Source of the DNA: Lentisphaerota bacterium
Lineage (GTDB): Bacteria > Verrucomicrobiota > Lentisphaeria > Victivallales > Victivallaceae
Direction of reading: 5' to 3'
Length of the DNA stretch: 64,000 bases
Assembly: GCA_015061625.1 (NCBI GenBank)
Contig: SUWG01000012.1
Coordinates: 1 to 64,000 of the forward strand
Under the pieces are notes generated by a model. That model was not told the DNA's origin. It worked only from the letters and a program-made list of their open reading frames with translations, and made no database searches. Shown piece after piece: positions 1-7,948 of this stretch (position 1 is its first letter; each line of letters opens with the position of its first letter). The position numbers were made by a program, and so were the translations under genes.

Positions 1-386
1 GCAACAGTAATTATTTCTAATTTATACATCTGCACAACCGCCTCAACGCAGTTGAGCAACTTCACGTTTTGCTTCACTGCAAAACTCTTCACATCTTCAC
101 TTACCGTTTTACGGTAAACTTCACACCCCCACCCTCTCCCCTTTTCAAGAAAAGCGGAATATTGTGCCGCTCCGTTGTCGCGGCTTGATCGAAGCAACAG
201 TAATTATTTCTAATTTATACATCTGCACAACCGCCTCAACGCAGTTGAGCAACTTCACGTTTTGCTTCACTGCAAAACTCTTCACATCTTCACTTACCGT
301 TTTACGGTAAACTTCACACCTCCCCCCCCTCTCCCCTTTTCAAGAAAAGCGGAATATTGTGCCGCTCCGTTGTCGCGGCTTGATCG
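1..386. repeat. Two tandem copies of a 193-bp hairpin-rich repeat
   Basis: The unit starting GCAACAGTAATTATT occurs at 1 and again at 194, and the second copy ends directly at the stop codon of the thioredoxin gene (387). Each unit carries five short inverted repeats in a row: CTCAAC/GTTGAG, TTTTGC/GCAAAA, TTACCGT/ACGGTAA, CTTTTC/GAAAAG and GCCGC/GCGGC, with the first ones separated by CTTCAC motifs. Two more copies and a partial one lie at 4463-4907. Short open frames through it are not genes. Function unknown; position at gene 3' ends would fit a termination or RNA-structure role. Confidence 0.85.
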
Positions 387-701
387 TTACTTCAAAAGTT
401 TCATCACATTTTCTTCATCGGTAACGCCGACGATCCTGCCGATCTCCTCGCCGTCTTTGAAAACCACCAGTGTCGGAATGATATCTACCTCAAATTTGGC
501 GGCGATGACCGGAGCTTCATCGATGTCGAGTTTGGTCACTTTCACCTCTTCCGGGAAACGATCCTGATCGGCAAGCGCATTAAGCACATCCCCCTGTTTA
601 TGACATGGGCCGTGCCACTGGGCAAAAAAATCCACCAGCACCACGCCCCGCCGGACTGCCGTCGGAAAAGCGGCGGCAGAAAGTTTCTCGATCTTCTTCA
701 T
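387..701 (-). CDS. Thioredoxin-like protein with HGPC active site
   Basis: A 104-residue single-domain thioredoxin-fold protein. The order fits the family: a VDFFAQW strand, the active-site loop, a KLDIDEAP strand and the cis-proline segment DIIPTLVVFKDGEE. The first active-site cysteine is replaced: the loop reads W-H-G-P-C instead of W-C-G-P-C, with codon CAC at 612-614. Without the nucleophilic N-terminal Cys it cannot do normal dithiol-disulfide exchange; the remaining Cys could act as a monothiol. The start at 701 is chosen because AGGAGG lies 8 bases upstream; a longer frame to 725 would overlap the promoter at 724-752. It is downstream of cysS on the same strand but has its own promoter. 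Confidence 0.85.
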   Translation of the reverse strand: MKKIEKLSAAAFPTAVRRGVVLVDFFAQWHGPCHKQGDVLNALADQDRFPEEVKVTKLDIDEAPVIAAKFEVDIIPTLVVFKDGEEIGRIVGVTDEENVMKLLK

Positions 702-723
702 AAAAAAATCCTCCTCTTGAAAC

Positions 724-752
724 AATATAAGTCAAAGGGAGGAAAAAAACAA
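724..752 (-). promoter_or_regulatory. Promoter of thioredoxin-like gene
   Basis: On the minus strand TTGTTT (747-752), a 17-bp spacer and TATATT (724-729). It is about 23 bases upstream of the ATG at 701. Confidence 0.6.
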
Positions 753-789
753 GTTTTGTTCCCGGAAAAATTTTCAGGAAGGATAACTT

Positions 790-2202
790 TTACAGTTTTT
801 TCAGTTCCCATGCGCCGCCGGGAATATCTTTGATGGCGTAACCGAGTTTAGTCAATTCATCGCGCAAACGGTCGCTTTCAGCAAAGTTTTTCGCTTTGCG
901 GGCCTCGGCACGGGCTTCGGCAAGTGCCGTAACTTCCGCCGGGATCGCCACACTTTCACGCACCGCATCCACATCAAAACAGGCGATCACCCGGTCAAAA
1001 TCACGGAATGCCGCCATGACCGCCTGCGCTCCGGCTTTGGTCAATTTCTGCTCATCCGCCAGACGGTTGGCTCCACGCATAAGTTCAAATGCCGCCGCCA
1101 GTGCCGGGGCAATATTCAAATCATCCGCCATTGCCGTTGCAAACGCATTTTTAGTGCTGTCGATCAATTCTCTGACCTCCGTCCCGTCGCCATCAGCGGC
1201 AATGGTGCGCAAACGGTCAAACAGATCGTCAAATTTACCCAGCGTTTCTCTGGCCTGATTCAACGCATCCATGGTAAAATTCAATTTTTTGCGGTAGTGC
1301 GCACCGACCAGCACCCAGCGGATCTCTCTGCCGCTGAAGCCCTTATTCTGCAAATCACGCAGAGTGTAGAAATTGCCCAGTGATTTGGACATTTTCGTAC
1401 CATCGACCATCAGGTGTTCGCAATGCAGCCAGTAATTGACCCACTTTTTGCCGGTCGCACTCTCGCTCTGGGCAATTTCGTCCTCGTGATGCGGAAACAT
1501 ATTATCCACACCGCCGGTATGGATGTCAAAAGATTCCCCCAGATACTTCATCGACATCGCACTGCATTCGATATGCCACCCCGGACGGCCCTTGCCCCAG
1601 GGACTTTCCCAATAGACATCGCCGTCGGCTTCATCCCACGCTTTCCACAAAGCGAAGTCGCCCACCGCATCTTTGGCATATTCATCCGTGGAAATACGCA
1701 CCCCGTCACGCTGATTTTCCCGGTCGATACGGGCCAGTTTGCCGTAATCTTTGCATTTGTCGATGGAAAAATAAATGCACTTATCCTGCGCCTGATAAGC
1801 AAAACCTTTATCCATAAGAGTCTGGATCAGATTGATCATTTCCGGGATGTGATCGGTCGCCGCCGGATAAACTTCCGCCGGTTCGATACGCAAGGTTTTG
1901 ATATCTTCAAAAAACGCCTTTTTGTATTTCGCCGTGAATTCCCGCAACGGCAACTCCTCTTTGCGGGAATCGCGGATGGTCTTGTCATCCACGTCGGTAA
2001 GATTCATCACCTGGGTCACCGCAAAGCCGAAATACTCCAGCGTGCGCCGCAGGATATCCTCAAAAACATACGCCCGGAAGTTACCGATATGGGCAAAATT
2101 ATACACCGTGGGGCCGCAGGTATACATTTTGGCGCAACCGGCAGTAAGCGCTTCAAAATTCATCTGACGGCGTTCAAGAGTGTTGAAAAAACGCAAATCC
2201 AT
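790..2202 (-). CDS. cysS: Cysteinyl-tRNA synthetase
   Basis: Charges tRNA-Cys with cysteine in the cytoplasm. The 470-residue product is a normal length for a class I CysRS. The N-terminal Rossmann domain shows the zinc Cys and HIGH signature ([16 protein letters not shown]), the further zinc ligands in [10 protein letters not shown] and FPHHEDE, and the KMSKS loop as [11 protein letters not shown]. The C-terminal helical DALR-type region follows. The start at 2202 is preferred over 2229 because GGAGAAGG sits directly before it. The next gene on the strand is the thioredoxin-like protein 88 bases downstream. Confidence 0.97.
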   Translation of the reverse strand: MDLRFFNTLERRQMNFEALTAGCAKMYTCGPTVYNFAHIGNFRAYVFEDILRRTLEYFGFAVTQVMNLTDVDDKTIRDSRKEELPLREFTAKYKKAFFEDIKTLRIEPAEVYPAATDHIPEMINLIQTLMDKGFAYQAQDKCIYFSIDKCKDYGKLARIDRENQRDGVRISTDEYAKDAVGDFALWKAWDEADGDVYWESPWGKGRPGWHIECSAMSMKYLGESFDIHTGGVDNMFPHHEDEIAQSESATGKKWVNYWLHCEHLMVDGTKMSKSLGNFYTLRDLQNKGFSGREIRWVLVGAHYRKKLNFTMDALNQARETLGKFDDLFDRLRTIAADGDGTEVRELIDSTKNAFATAMADDLNIAPALAAAFELMRGANRLADEQKLTKAGAQAVMAAFRDFDRVIACFDVDAVRESVAIPAEVTALAEARAEARKAKNFAESDRLRDELTKLGYAIKDIPGGAWELKKL

Positions 2203-2241
2203 TTGTCCTTCTCCAATTATTGAATTCATGTATTATCATAT

Positions 2242-2270
2242 AATGTAATCTGTCAGAATGGATTTTTCAA
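2242..2270 (-). promoter_or_regulatory. Probable cysS promoter
   Basis: On the minus strand TTGAAA (2265-2270), 17 bp, TACATT (2242-2247). An alternative -10 (GATAAT) lies a few bases downstream, so the exact box is uncertain. Confidence 0.4.
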
Positions 2271-2390
2271 CTTGCAAAGCGCATATATCGGCTCTATATT
2301 ATTGTTAATGTCTTGATTTTTGTAAAATTGACATATAGAATTGTACAACAACGTTTACAATAACATACAAAAGATGTTACTGCGAGTGTG

Positions 2391-2690
2391 ATTTGTCAAC
2401 CGGAAAACACGGTTTGTCAGCACCCGGCGGATGCAGTGTGAGGCAAGGTCGGGTTTTGCGACGGGTACGGAGCAGGAGCAAGGCGCGAAAAAAGACCGCA
2501 ATGCGCCGCCGCAGGTTAGATTTGTCAACCGGAAAACACGGTTTGTCAGCATCCGGCGGATGCAGTGTGAGGCAAGGTCGGGTTTTGCGACGAGTTCGGA
2601 GCAGGAGTGTACTGTGTACTCGACTGCTCCGGCGCAGGAGCAAGGCGCGAGATTGACCGCAATGCGCCGCCGCAGGTTAGATTTTTAAAG
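2391..2690. repeat. GC-rich imperfect tandem duplication with hairpin insert
   Basis: The block starting ATTTGTCAACCGGAAAACAC occurs at 2391 and again at 2520 (129-bp offset), then a third partial start (GGTTAGATTT) at the end. The second copy carries an extra stretch of about 36 bp (2606-2641) forming an inverted repeat CGGAGCAG/CTGCTCCG with GTAC motifs inside. The remaining part of the 528-bp gap (2203-2390 and 2691-2730) is AT-rich and holds the cysS promoter. Frames open across both strands of the repeat have no RBS and no recognisable protein, so no gene is called. Confidence 0.7.
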
Positions 2691-2730
2691 GTTAAGACAA
2701 TAATAAATACGAGTTTTTGCAGGGAAATAT

Positions 2731-4392
2731 ATGAAATCATTTATCGATCAATTACGTTGGCTCTTTGACCCCAAAGACAAACGCAAATTTATATCCATCA
2801 CCTTTTTAATGGCCCTTTCTGCGCTGCTGGAGTTGCTCGGCATCAGTATCCTGCTGGGAGCCGCCGCCGTTTTCCTTTCGCCGCAAAGCGAAATCGCCTG
2901 CCGCACTTCACAGATCATGGCCGCGCTTTTACCGGGTATTCCGGAACGATATCATATTGCGCTGGCTATCGCCGCCATCGGTATTCTGCTGGCAGCCAAA
3001 AACATCTTTGCCGCATGGATCGTTTCACTCCAATCGCGTTTCATCTTTGCCAAACGCAACGAATTGGCCAAACGGCTGTTCAAGACTTATTTATCTGCCG
3101 ACTATGAAACATTTTTCCGGCTTTCCAATGATTACTGCTTCAGCAGTTTCAACCGTCTGACCGAAATGGGAAATCTGGTTCTGCTGCCCAGTATGCAAGT
3201 GTTGGCAGATGTCATGGTCATCGCCATTCTGACCTTTGCCGCCGTATACCTCTACCCGGTGATCTCCCTTTCCGGGATCGGTTTTATGCTGCTCACCGCC
3301 CTGACCGTTTCGACGATTTCCGGCAGAGCCAATAAAAAATACGGTCGGCAACTGCTCGAATATTCCCTGATCGAAAGCCGGATGCGGCAAACCGGCATCT
3401 GCGGCAAAAAAACCATCTCATGCGCCGCAAAATCCAACTTTTTTCTGGAAAAATTTGTCGTTTCCCATCAGAATCTCAATGACATTTACCGCAAACTTTA
3501 CAACCTCGGTCAACTGCCCCGGCTTTCGCTTGAATCCGCCTCGGTACTGCTGGCCGGCGGCGTTTTTGCCGTAATGATACTTCTGGAAGTACCCCACAGT
3601 GAGATCATGCTCACTTTTGCCATCCTGACGGCCGTCATCGGCCGCATCCTGCCGGCGATCAGCCGCTGTCACTACAATTTGACCCTCATCCGTCAACACA
3701 TCCCGCTGCTGGAATCTTTCTGCCGCGACCTGCGCACCATCCCCTCCGAATCTGCCGCCACCGGCCCGGCCGCCGATGCCGGAAAAACGATTTGCTTCGA
3801 CCGTATATCCTTTGCCTATAACGGCGGAAAAAAGATATTCGACGACTTCTCTCTGATCATCGAACCCAAAACGTCGATCGCCATCGCCGGACGCTCCGGA
3901 AAAGGGAAAAGCACTCTTGTCGATCTGCTTTTGGGCTTGCTCAAACCATCTTCCGGGACTATTTCCGCCGGAAATATCCCCATAAACAACGATCTTGATG
4001 CGTGGAGAAAACAGATCGGCATCGTGCCGCAAAATATCTTTCTTCTGGAAGGAAGCGTCGCTGAAAATGTCGCATTCGGAGAAGAAAATATCGACCTTGA
4101 CAAAGTGAAAAATGCATTGCATCTTGCCGGTTTGAGCGACTTTGCCCCGGAATTTGAATTGACCGCTCAAGGCAACCTTTCCGGCGGTCAACGCCAGCGC
4201 ATCGGCATCGCCAGAGCCTTGTATCACGAAGTGAAAATATTGATTTGCGATGAAGCCACCAGCGCACTGGATGCCGAAACCGAAAACGCCTTCTGCGAAG
4301 TACTTCAGGAACTGAAAGGCAAAGTGACCCTGATCGTCATTTCCCACCGGGAATCCACCCTCGACGCCTGCGATCGGAAAATTATTTTATAA
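2731..4392 (+). CDS. ABC transporter, fused permease and ATPase (PglK/MsbA-type)
   Basis: A 553-residue half-transporter of the exporter class. The first 310 residues are hydrophobic with about six membrane segments. The nucleotide-binding domain follows with Walker A GRSGKGKST (about residue 388), Q-loop region IGIVPQNIFLL, signature LSGGQRQRIGIARAL (about 483), Walker B ILICDEATSALDAE and the H-loop VISHRES near the end. The N-terminus resembles PglK-like lipid-linked oligosaccharide flippases, and a glycosyltransferase lies convergently downstream at 4968-5999. An envelope glycan or lipid export role is therefore inferred, but the substrate cannot be read from sequence. The RBS (AGGGA) is weak. 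Confidence 0.88.
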   Translation: MKSFIDQLRWLFDPKDKRKFISITFLMALSALLELLGISILLGAAAVFLSPQSEIACRTSQIMAALLPGIPERYHIALAIAAIGILLAAKNIFAAWIVSLQSRFIFAKRNELAKRLFKTYLSADYETFFRLSNDYCFSSFNRLTEMGNLVLLPSMQVLADVMVIAILTFAAVYLYPVISLSGIGFMLLTALTVSTISGRANKKYGRQLLEYSLIESRMRQTGICGKKTISCAAKSNFFLEKFVVSHQNLNDIYRKLYNLGQLPRLSLESASVLLAGGVFAVMILLEVPHSEIMLTFAILTAVIGRILPAISRCHYNLTLIRQHIPLLESFCRDLRTIPSESAATGPAADAGKTICFDRISFAYNGGKKIFDDFSLIIEPKTSIAIAGRSGKGKSTLVDLLLGLLKPSSGTISAGNIPINNDLDAWRKQIGIVPQNIFLLEGSVAENVAFGEENIDLDKVKNALHLAGLSDFAPEFELTAQGNLSGGQRQRIGIARALYHEVKILICDEATSALDAETENAFCEVLQELKGKVTLIVISHRESTLDACDRKIIL

Positions 4393-4406
4393 AACGGGAT
4401 ATTTTT

Positions 4407-4460
4407 GGGAGAGGGGAAAAACTTCCTTTTCACGGGAAAAGGAAGTTTTTCCCCTCTCCC
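4407..4460. terminator. 25-bp perfect hairpin after the ABC transporter gene
   Basis: Arms 4407-4431 and 4436-4460 are perfect reverse complements around a 4-base loop (ACGG). The stem begins GGGAGAGGGGAAAAACTTCC. It lies 15 bases after the transporter stop. It lacks a classical T-tract directly after the stem, so it may be a processing or repeat-derived structure as much as a terminator. Confidence 0.65.
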
Positions 4461-4462
4461 AA

Positions 4463-4907
4463 ACCCTCTCCCCTTTTCAAGAAAAGCGGAATATCGCGCC
4501 GCTCCGTTGTCGCGGCTTGATCGAAGCAACAGCAATTATTTCTTATTTATATATCTACACAACCGCCTCAACGAAGTTGAGAAACTTCACGTTTTGCTTC
4601 AATGCAAAACTCTTCACATCTTCACTTACCGTTTTACGGTAAACTTCACACCTCCCCCCCTCTCCCCTTTTCAAGAAAAGCGGAATATTGTGCCGCTCCG
4701 TTGGCGCGGCTTGTGCGGAAGCAACAGCAATTATTTCTTATTTATATATCTACACAACCGCCTCAACGCAGTTGAGCAACTTCACGTTTTGCTTCACTGC
4801 AAAACTCTTCACATCTTCACTTACCGTTTTACGGTAAACTTCACACCTCCCCCCCTCTCCCCTTTTCAAGAAAAGCGGAATATCGTGCCGCTTCCGTTGT
4901 CGCGAAT
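4463..4907. repeat. Second array of the hairpin-rich repeat
   Basis: A partial unit tail (4463-4525), a full unit at 4526-4720 and a third at 4721-4907 match the repeats at 1-386. Differences between copies fall mainly in loops and spacers: the first hairpin loop is GCA or GAA, the second TTCACT or TTCAAT, while the stems are kept. It fills the gap between two convergent genes. Nothing coding is seen in 4393-4967. Confidence 0.85.
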
Positions 4908-4967
4908 ATAAACGGACAATACGGACAATACGGCATTGTTTCATCCGGCGACACAACCTGGCTTAAT

Positions 4968-5999
4968 TCAACAGCGATAATCAAGTAAATTTTTAATTGC
5001 TGAAACCATTTTTTCCGTGGTTGAAACACTCTCGCACCATCCGCCTTGCGGTTGCACATTGACCGGCCCCGTAGAAAAAGTTTTCCTGCAGATAATATAT
5101 TCAGCGGCAACAAGTATTCGTGGTATTTTCATACACTCGGCCAATGCAAATAATCCGCTCTGATTGCCAATAACTCCCTTGGCTCCGGCAAAATATTTGG
5201 CAAAATCCATCATCGAATCAACTTTTCCAATGTATTCCAACTGAAAATACTTTTGACAGAAATCATCATATTCTTCCGGCAATCCGGCAAAGACCAAATC
5301 GTTGCAAAACGGTTGCAACGCCGCCATGTCAACAAAAACATTCCGGTAACGCCCGGTGGCAATCAAAATTATTTTGTCACGATATTTAAAATCTTCTTCC
5401 GCATAAATCACCGGTTTCCAGAATTCCCGCGGCAAATGCTCATCCACTAAATTGTAATAGTAATTTTGAATCTGCCCGGAAGCAAAATTTATCATCATTT
5501 TACGGAAAAGATCAAGATCAAAAGCATTATCAGGCAACTCATCACCGTATGTTACCCGGCTTATATATTCCTGTTGTTTCAACATTCCGGCAAGGAATTG
5601 CGCCCCATTGACCGTCATTCTCACAGATTTAAAAGGATGCCCCATTGCTTCCAGCCCCGGTTCTCCGACATTGGTACGCAAATGAAACCGGAATTTCGTC
5701 ATCCCGTAAAAAGCGGCCAATTCCCGGCAGAAATATAATGAATAAAGAATATCACCGTTATGACCGCTGTGACAAAAAATAATTTCCCGATTCTCACTGC
5801 AATTACGATTGACCGGAAAAAATTCCACCGGTGAACCGATGAGGTACGGTAATTTTAAAACAGCCAGTTTTTCTTTCCAACTGCTCTGTTTGTTTTTCAC
5901 CACAACAGTCAGATTGCGCAACATAATTTCCACCCGGAACGGCAATAACCGGATAGATGCTTTTATCAATCGCTTTGCCATGTTGATAATAACTTTCAT
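4968..5999 (-). CDS. Glycosyltransferase family 9-like protein
   Basis: A 343-residue protein with a GT-B look. The N-terminal half has HSGHNGDILYSLYFCREL, resembling the GD(x)hhh start of heptosyltransferases. The C-terminal half has GAKGVIGNQSGLFALAECMK, the donor-binding region typical of GT9/ADP-heptose transferase relatives. It probably adds a sugar to a surface glycan. The start at 5999 has GGAGGA six bases upstream, while the longer frame to 6035 has none. Family assignment is moderate and the substrate is unknown. Confidence 0.6.
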   Translation of the reverse strand: MKVIINMAKRLIKASIRLLPFRVEIMLRNLTVVVKNKQSSWKEKLAVLKLPYLIGSPVEFFPVNRNCSENREIIFCHSGHNGDILYSLYFCRELAAFYGMTKFRFHLRTNVGEPGLEAMGHPFKSVRMTVNGAQFLAGMLKQQEYISRVTYGDELPDNAFDLDLFRKMMINFASGQIQNYYYNLVDEHLPREFWKPVIYAEEDFKYRDKIILIATGRYRNVFVDMAALQPFCNDLVFAGLPEEYDDFCQKYFQLEYIGKVDSMMDFAKYFAGAKGVIGNQSGLFALAECMKIPRILVAAEYIICRKTFSTGPVNVQPQGGWCESVSTTEKMVSAIKNLLDYRC

Positions 6000-6098
6000 A
6001 TATTCCTCCGTCAGTATCAAAGTAACCAACTGCACGTTAACGTTTCAACTTAAGGGCAATTCCGTATGCCCCGAAAACAACTTTTGTTTGCAACAAAA

Positions 6099-6128
6099 AA
6101 ACGGACACCTGTAATCAAGTGTCCGTTT
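6099..6128 (-). terminator. Hairpin terminator
   Basis: Arms AAACGGACAC (6099-6108) and GTGTCCGTTT (6119-6128). On the minus strand the stem is followed by a run of Ts, as in an intrinsic terminator. Confidence 0.6.
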
Positions 6129-6229
6129 CATCTGCACAGCAAAACATTCCCGGAAAATAAACACAATCCGGGTATAAGAAAATGTGCAGAAAAAAGTATA
6201 TTCTTATCCTGTATTTCTAATGTTTTTGG

Positions 6230-6505
6230 CTGACTTGTTCGTTTTGATGTGGCAGATCTGGAGCGGACACAAGTTTTCAGAATAATTTATTTTTGGATTT
6301 TATCTGTTTTTTGTTTACTTTTCATCTCTCCTCTTTCAAAAACAAAGACACAAAAAAGGCGGCCATTCCGATGAATGCCCGCTCCAAGCCTACCACAGCC
6401 AGCAGAATGCATAGCCTTCGAAATGAGCCGCCAAATTTTTGGCAACACAATCGAATTACACATTCTGCTGACGTCGTTTTTTGAAGTGGTAGTTCTGGAG
6501 CGGAC
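6230..6505. repeat. Imperfect 38-bp direct repeats around a decayed segment
   Basis: CTGAC...GTTTTGA.GTGGCAG.TCTGGAGCGGAC at 6230-6268 recurs, diverged, at 6468-6505. The 200 bp between them contain an inverted pair CAGCAGAATG (6401) / CATTCTGCTG (6461) and fragmentary frames with no RBS. This looks like the remnant of an insertion. The rest of the 689-bp gap (6000-6688) is AT-rich with two terminators and no gene. Confidence 0.4.
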
Positions 6506-6631
6506 GCCTTATTTAATTTTACAGTTAGAAAGAATATTTATTGTAAATTACTGTTTGTAATATCGAAATTTACGCTCTCCTGAAGATTCTGTTACAATCA
6601 ATTAATATAATATCCTTTTGTTAAAAAGCAA

Positions 6632-6664
6632 ATCCCCGCAAGCATTTTTTTTGCTTACGGGGAT
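6632..6664 (-). terminator. Terminator of the dehydrogenase operon
   Basis: Inverted repeat ATCCCCGCAAGCA / TGCTTACGGGGAT with one mismatch and a T-only loop, 25 bases after the stop of the gene ending at 6689. On the minus strand it is followed by TTTGCTTTTT. A second small stem, TTTTACCG/CGGTAAAA, overlaps the region just before it. Confidence 0.7.
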
Positions 6665-6688
6665 ATTTTTTACCGCTTTCCGGTAAAA

Positions 6689-7945
6689 TTATGCTTCAAA
6701 ATGTTTCAGCAGAGCCTTTTCCGCTTCCGCATTCCACAGCATATTGTGACGGGCCACGATTTCGGCCAATTCAGCGAAGAACGGGTCAGTTTTACCCTTT
6801 TCCGCAAAATCGGCGATCGCCGTCAACGGCATATTGATTCCAGTATAGATCAATTTTTTGCCGCCTTTGATCTTGGGCAGATTCAGCGTGGTTTCAATGA
6901 CCGAATCCATGCCGCCGATGTGAGTGATCATGCAAGCCGGATTGATCTTGCCCTGTTCCATCAGACTCAAGGCTTCTTTCATGTCATCAGTGTTGCCGCC
7001 GGAAGTACCAACGATGTGGGTGGAGGCATAGTGGACATTGTAGAAGTTGAATTCCGCTTTGAACTGGGGATCCAAGGGACCGGCAAAGAAGTTCAGACAG
7101 CCGTCTTTGCCCAGGATCTTGTCACCCTGCTCGACCACCGGACGCACCGGAGCAAAGCACATGACATCATCGTAACCGGTGCCGCCGGAAATTTCCATCA
7201 TCTTGGCCACCGGATCACCGCTGCCGGTATTCAGATAGACCAATTCAACGCCGTTGGCTTTGGCATCTTCGATGGTATACAGACTCGCCGCACGGGCCAG
7301 ACGGTCATCGTCAATATCAGTCACCACCAGCAATTTCGGACGGCGCGGGCCGTGAATGGCATAATCCACCGCACCCAGCCCCATCGGGCCGACTCCGGCG
7401 AGGATCGCCATTTTGCCGCCTTCGACAATGCCCATTTTGTGTTCATAACAGCCGTTGGTCGTGTGATACTGCGCATGGAATGCACCGATAACACAGGAAA
7501 CCGGTTCGGCAACTGAACCATAGAAGAATGCATCGCCATTGTAGGGCAAGAGACAACCGGTAAGCATCACTTCTTCCGGAATGATGATGTAAGTAGCATC
7601 ACCGCCGATGTACTGATAACTGTAACCGGGAGCCGCCAGCGAACCTTTGTAATTCATCGCCGGCTGAATGGCAAAACGCTGACCGGCTTTGAATTGATCC
7701 TGCCATTTGGCACCGACCTGAACGATCTCACCGCAAAATTCATGACCGATAATGATCGGTTTTTCCGCCACATCATCCGGAACCCGTTTGTGAGCCGCAC
7801 CCTGTTCAGCGGCTTTGAAACTGGACATACAGATACTGTCACTGGTGATCTTGGCGAGGATTTCGTTTTCGGTGATCTCCGGCAGGTCAAAAGTTTCCAG
7901 CCGGAGATCTTCCTTGCCATAAAGTCTTACAGCAGTAGTTTTCAT
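6689..7945 (-). CDS. Zinc-dependent MDR alcohol dehydrogenase (sorbose-1-phosphate reductase-like)
   Basis: A 418-residue medium-chain dehydrogenase. The GroES-like part carries KPIIIGHEFCGEI (zinc-site GHE) and the Rossmann part carries AILAGVGPMGLGAVDYA, followed by the acidic VVTDIDDDRLARA that suggests NAD(H) preference. It is about 60 residues longer than a typical MDR enzyme and resembles SorE-type sugar-phosphate reductases or polyol/diol dehydrogenases. It is the last gene of the 2-oxoacid dehydrogenase operon, three bases after the E1 gene, so its product or substrate likely feeds that complex. The exact substrate is not deducible. Confidence 0.75.
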   Translation of the reverse strand: MKTTAVRLYGKEDLRLETFDLPEITENEILAKITSDSICMSSFKAAEQGAAHKRVPDDVAEKPIIIGHEFCGEIVQVGAKWQDQFKAGQRFAIQPAMNYKGSLAAPGYSYQYIGGDATYIIIPEEVMLTGCLLPYNGDAFFYGSVAEPVSCVIGAFHAQYHTTNGCYEHKMGIVEGGKMAILAGVGPMGLGAVDYAIHGPRRPKLLVVTDIDDDRLARAASLYTIEDAKANGVELVYLNTGSGDPVAKMMEISGGTGYDDVMCFAPVRPVVEQGDKILGKDGCLNFFAGPLDPQFKAEFNFYNVHYASTHIVGTSGGNTDDMKEALSLMEQGKINPACMITHIGGMDSVIETTLNLPKIKGGKKLIYTGINMPLTAIADFAEKGKTDPFFAELAEIVARHNMLWNAEAEKALLKHFEA

Positions 7946-7948
7946 AAA

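Noticed and set aside
262-567. Open frame of 101 codons starting in the hairpin repeat
   Set aside because: It runs from the repeat into the antisense strand of the thioredoxin gene. A similar frame in the second repeat array (4405-4911) shows it comes from the repeat.
2355-2740. Overlapping open frames of 64-88 codons on both strands
   Set aside because: They follow the GC-rich tandem repeat, repeat the same peptide twice and have no RBS or start context.
6293-6560. Short open frames in the AT-rich gap after the dehydrogenase operon
   Set aside because: No RBS, no recognisable protein, and bounded by diverged direct repeats; treated as decayed sequence.
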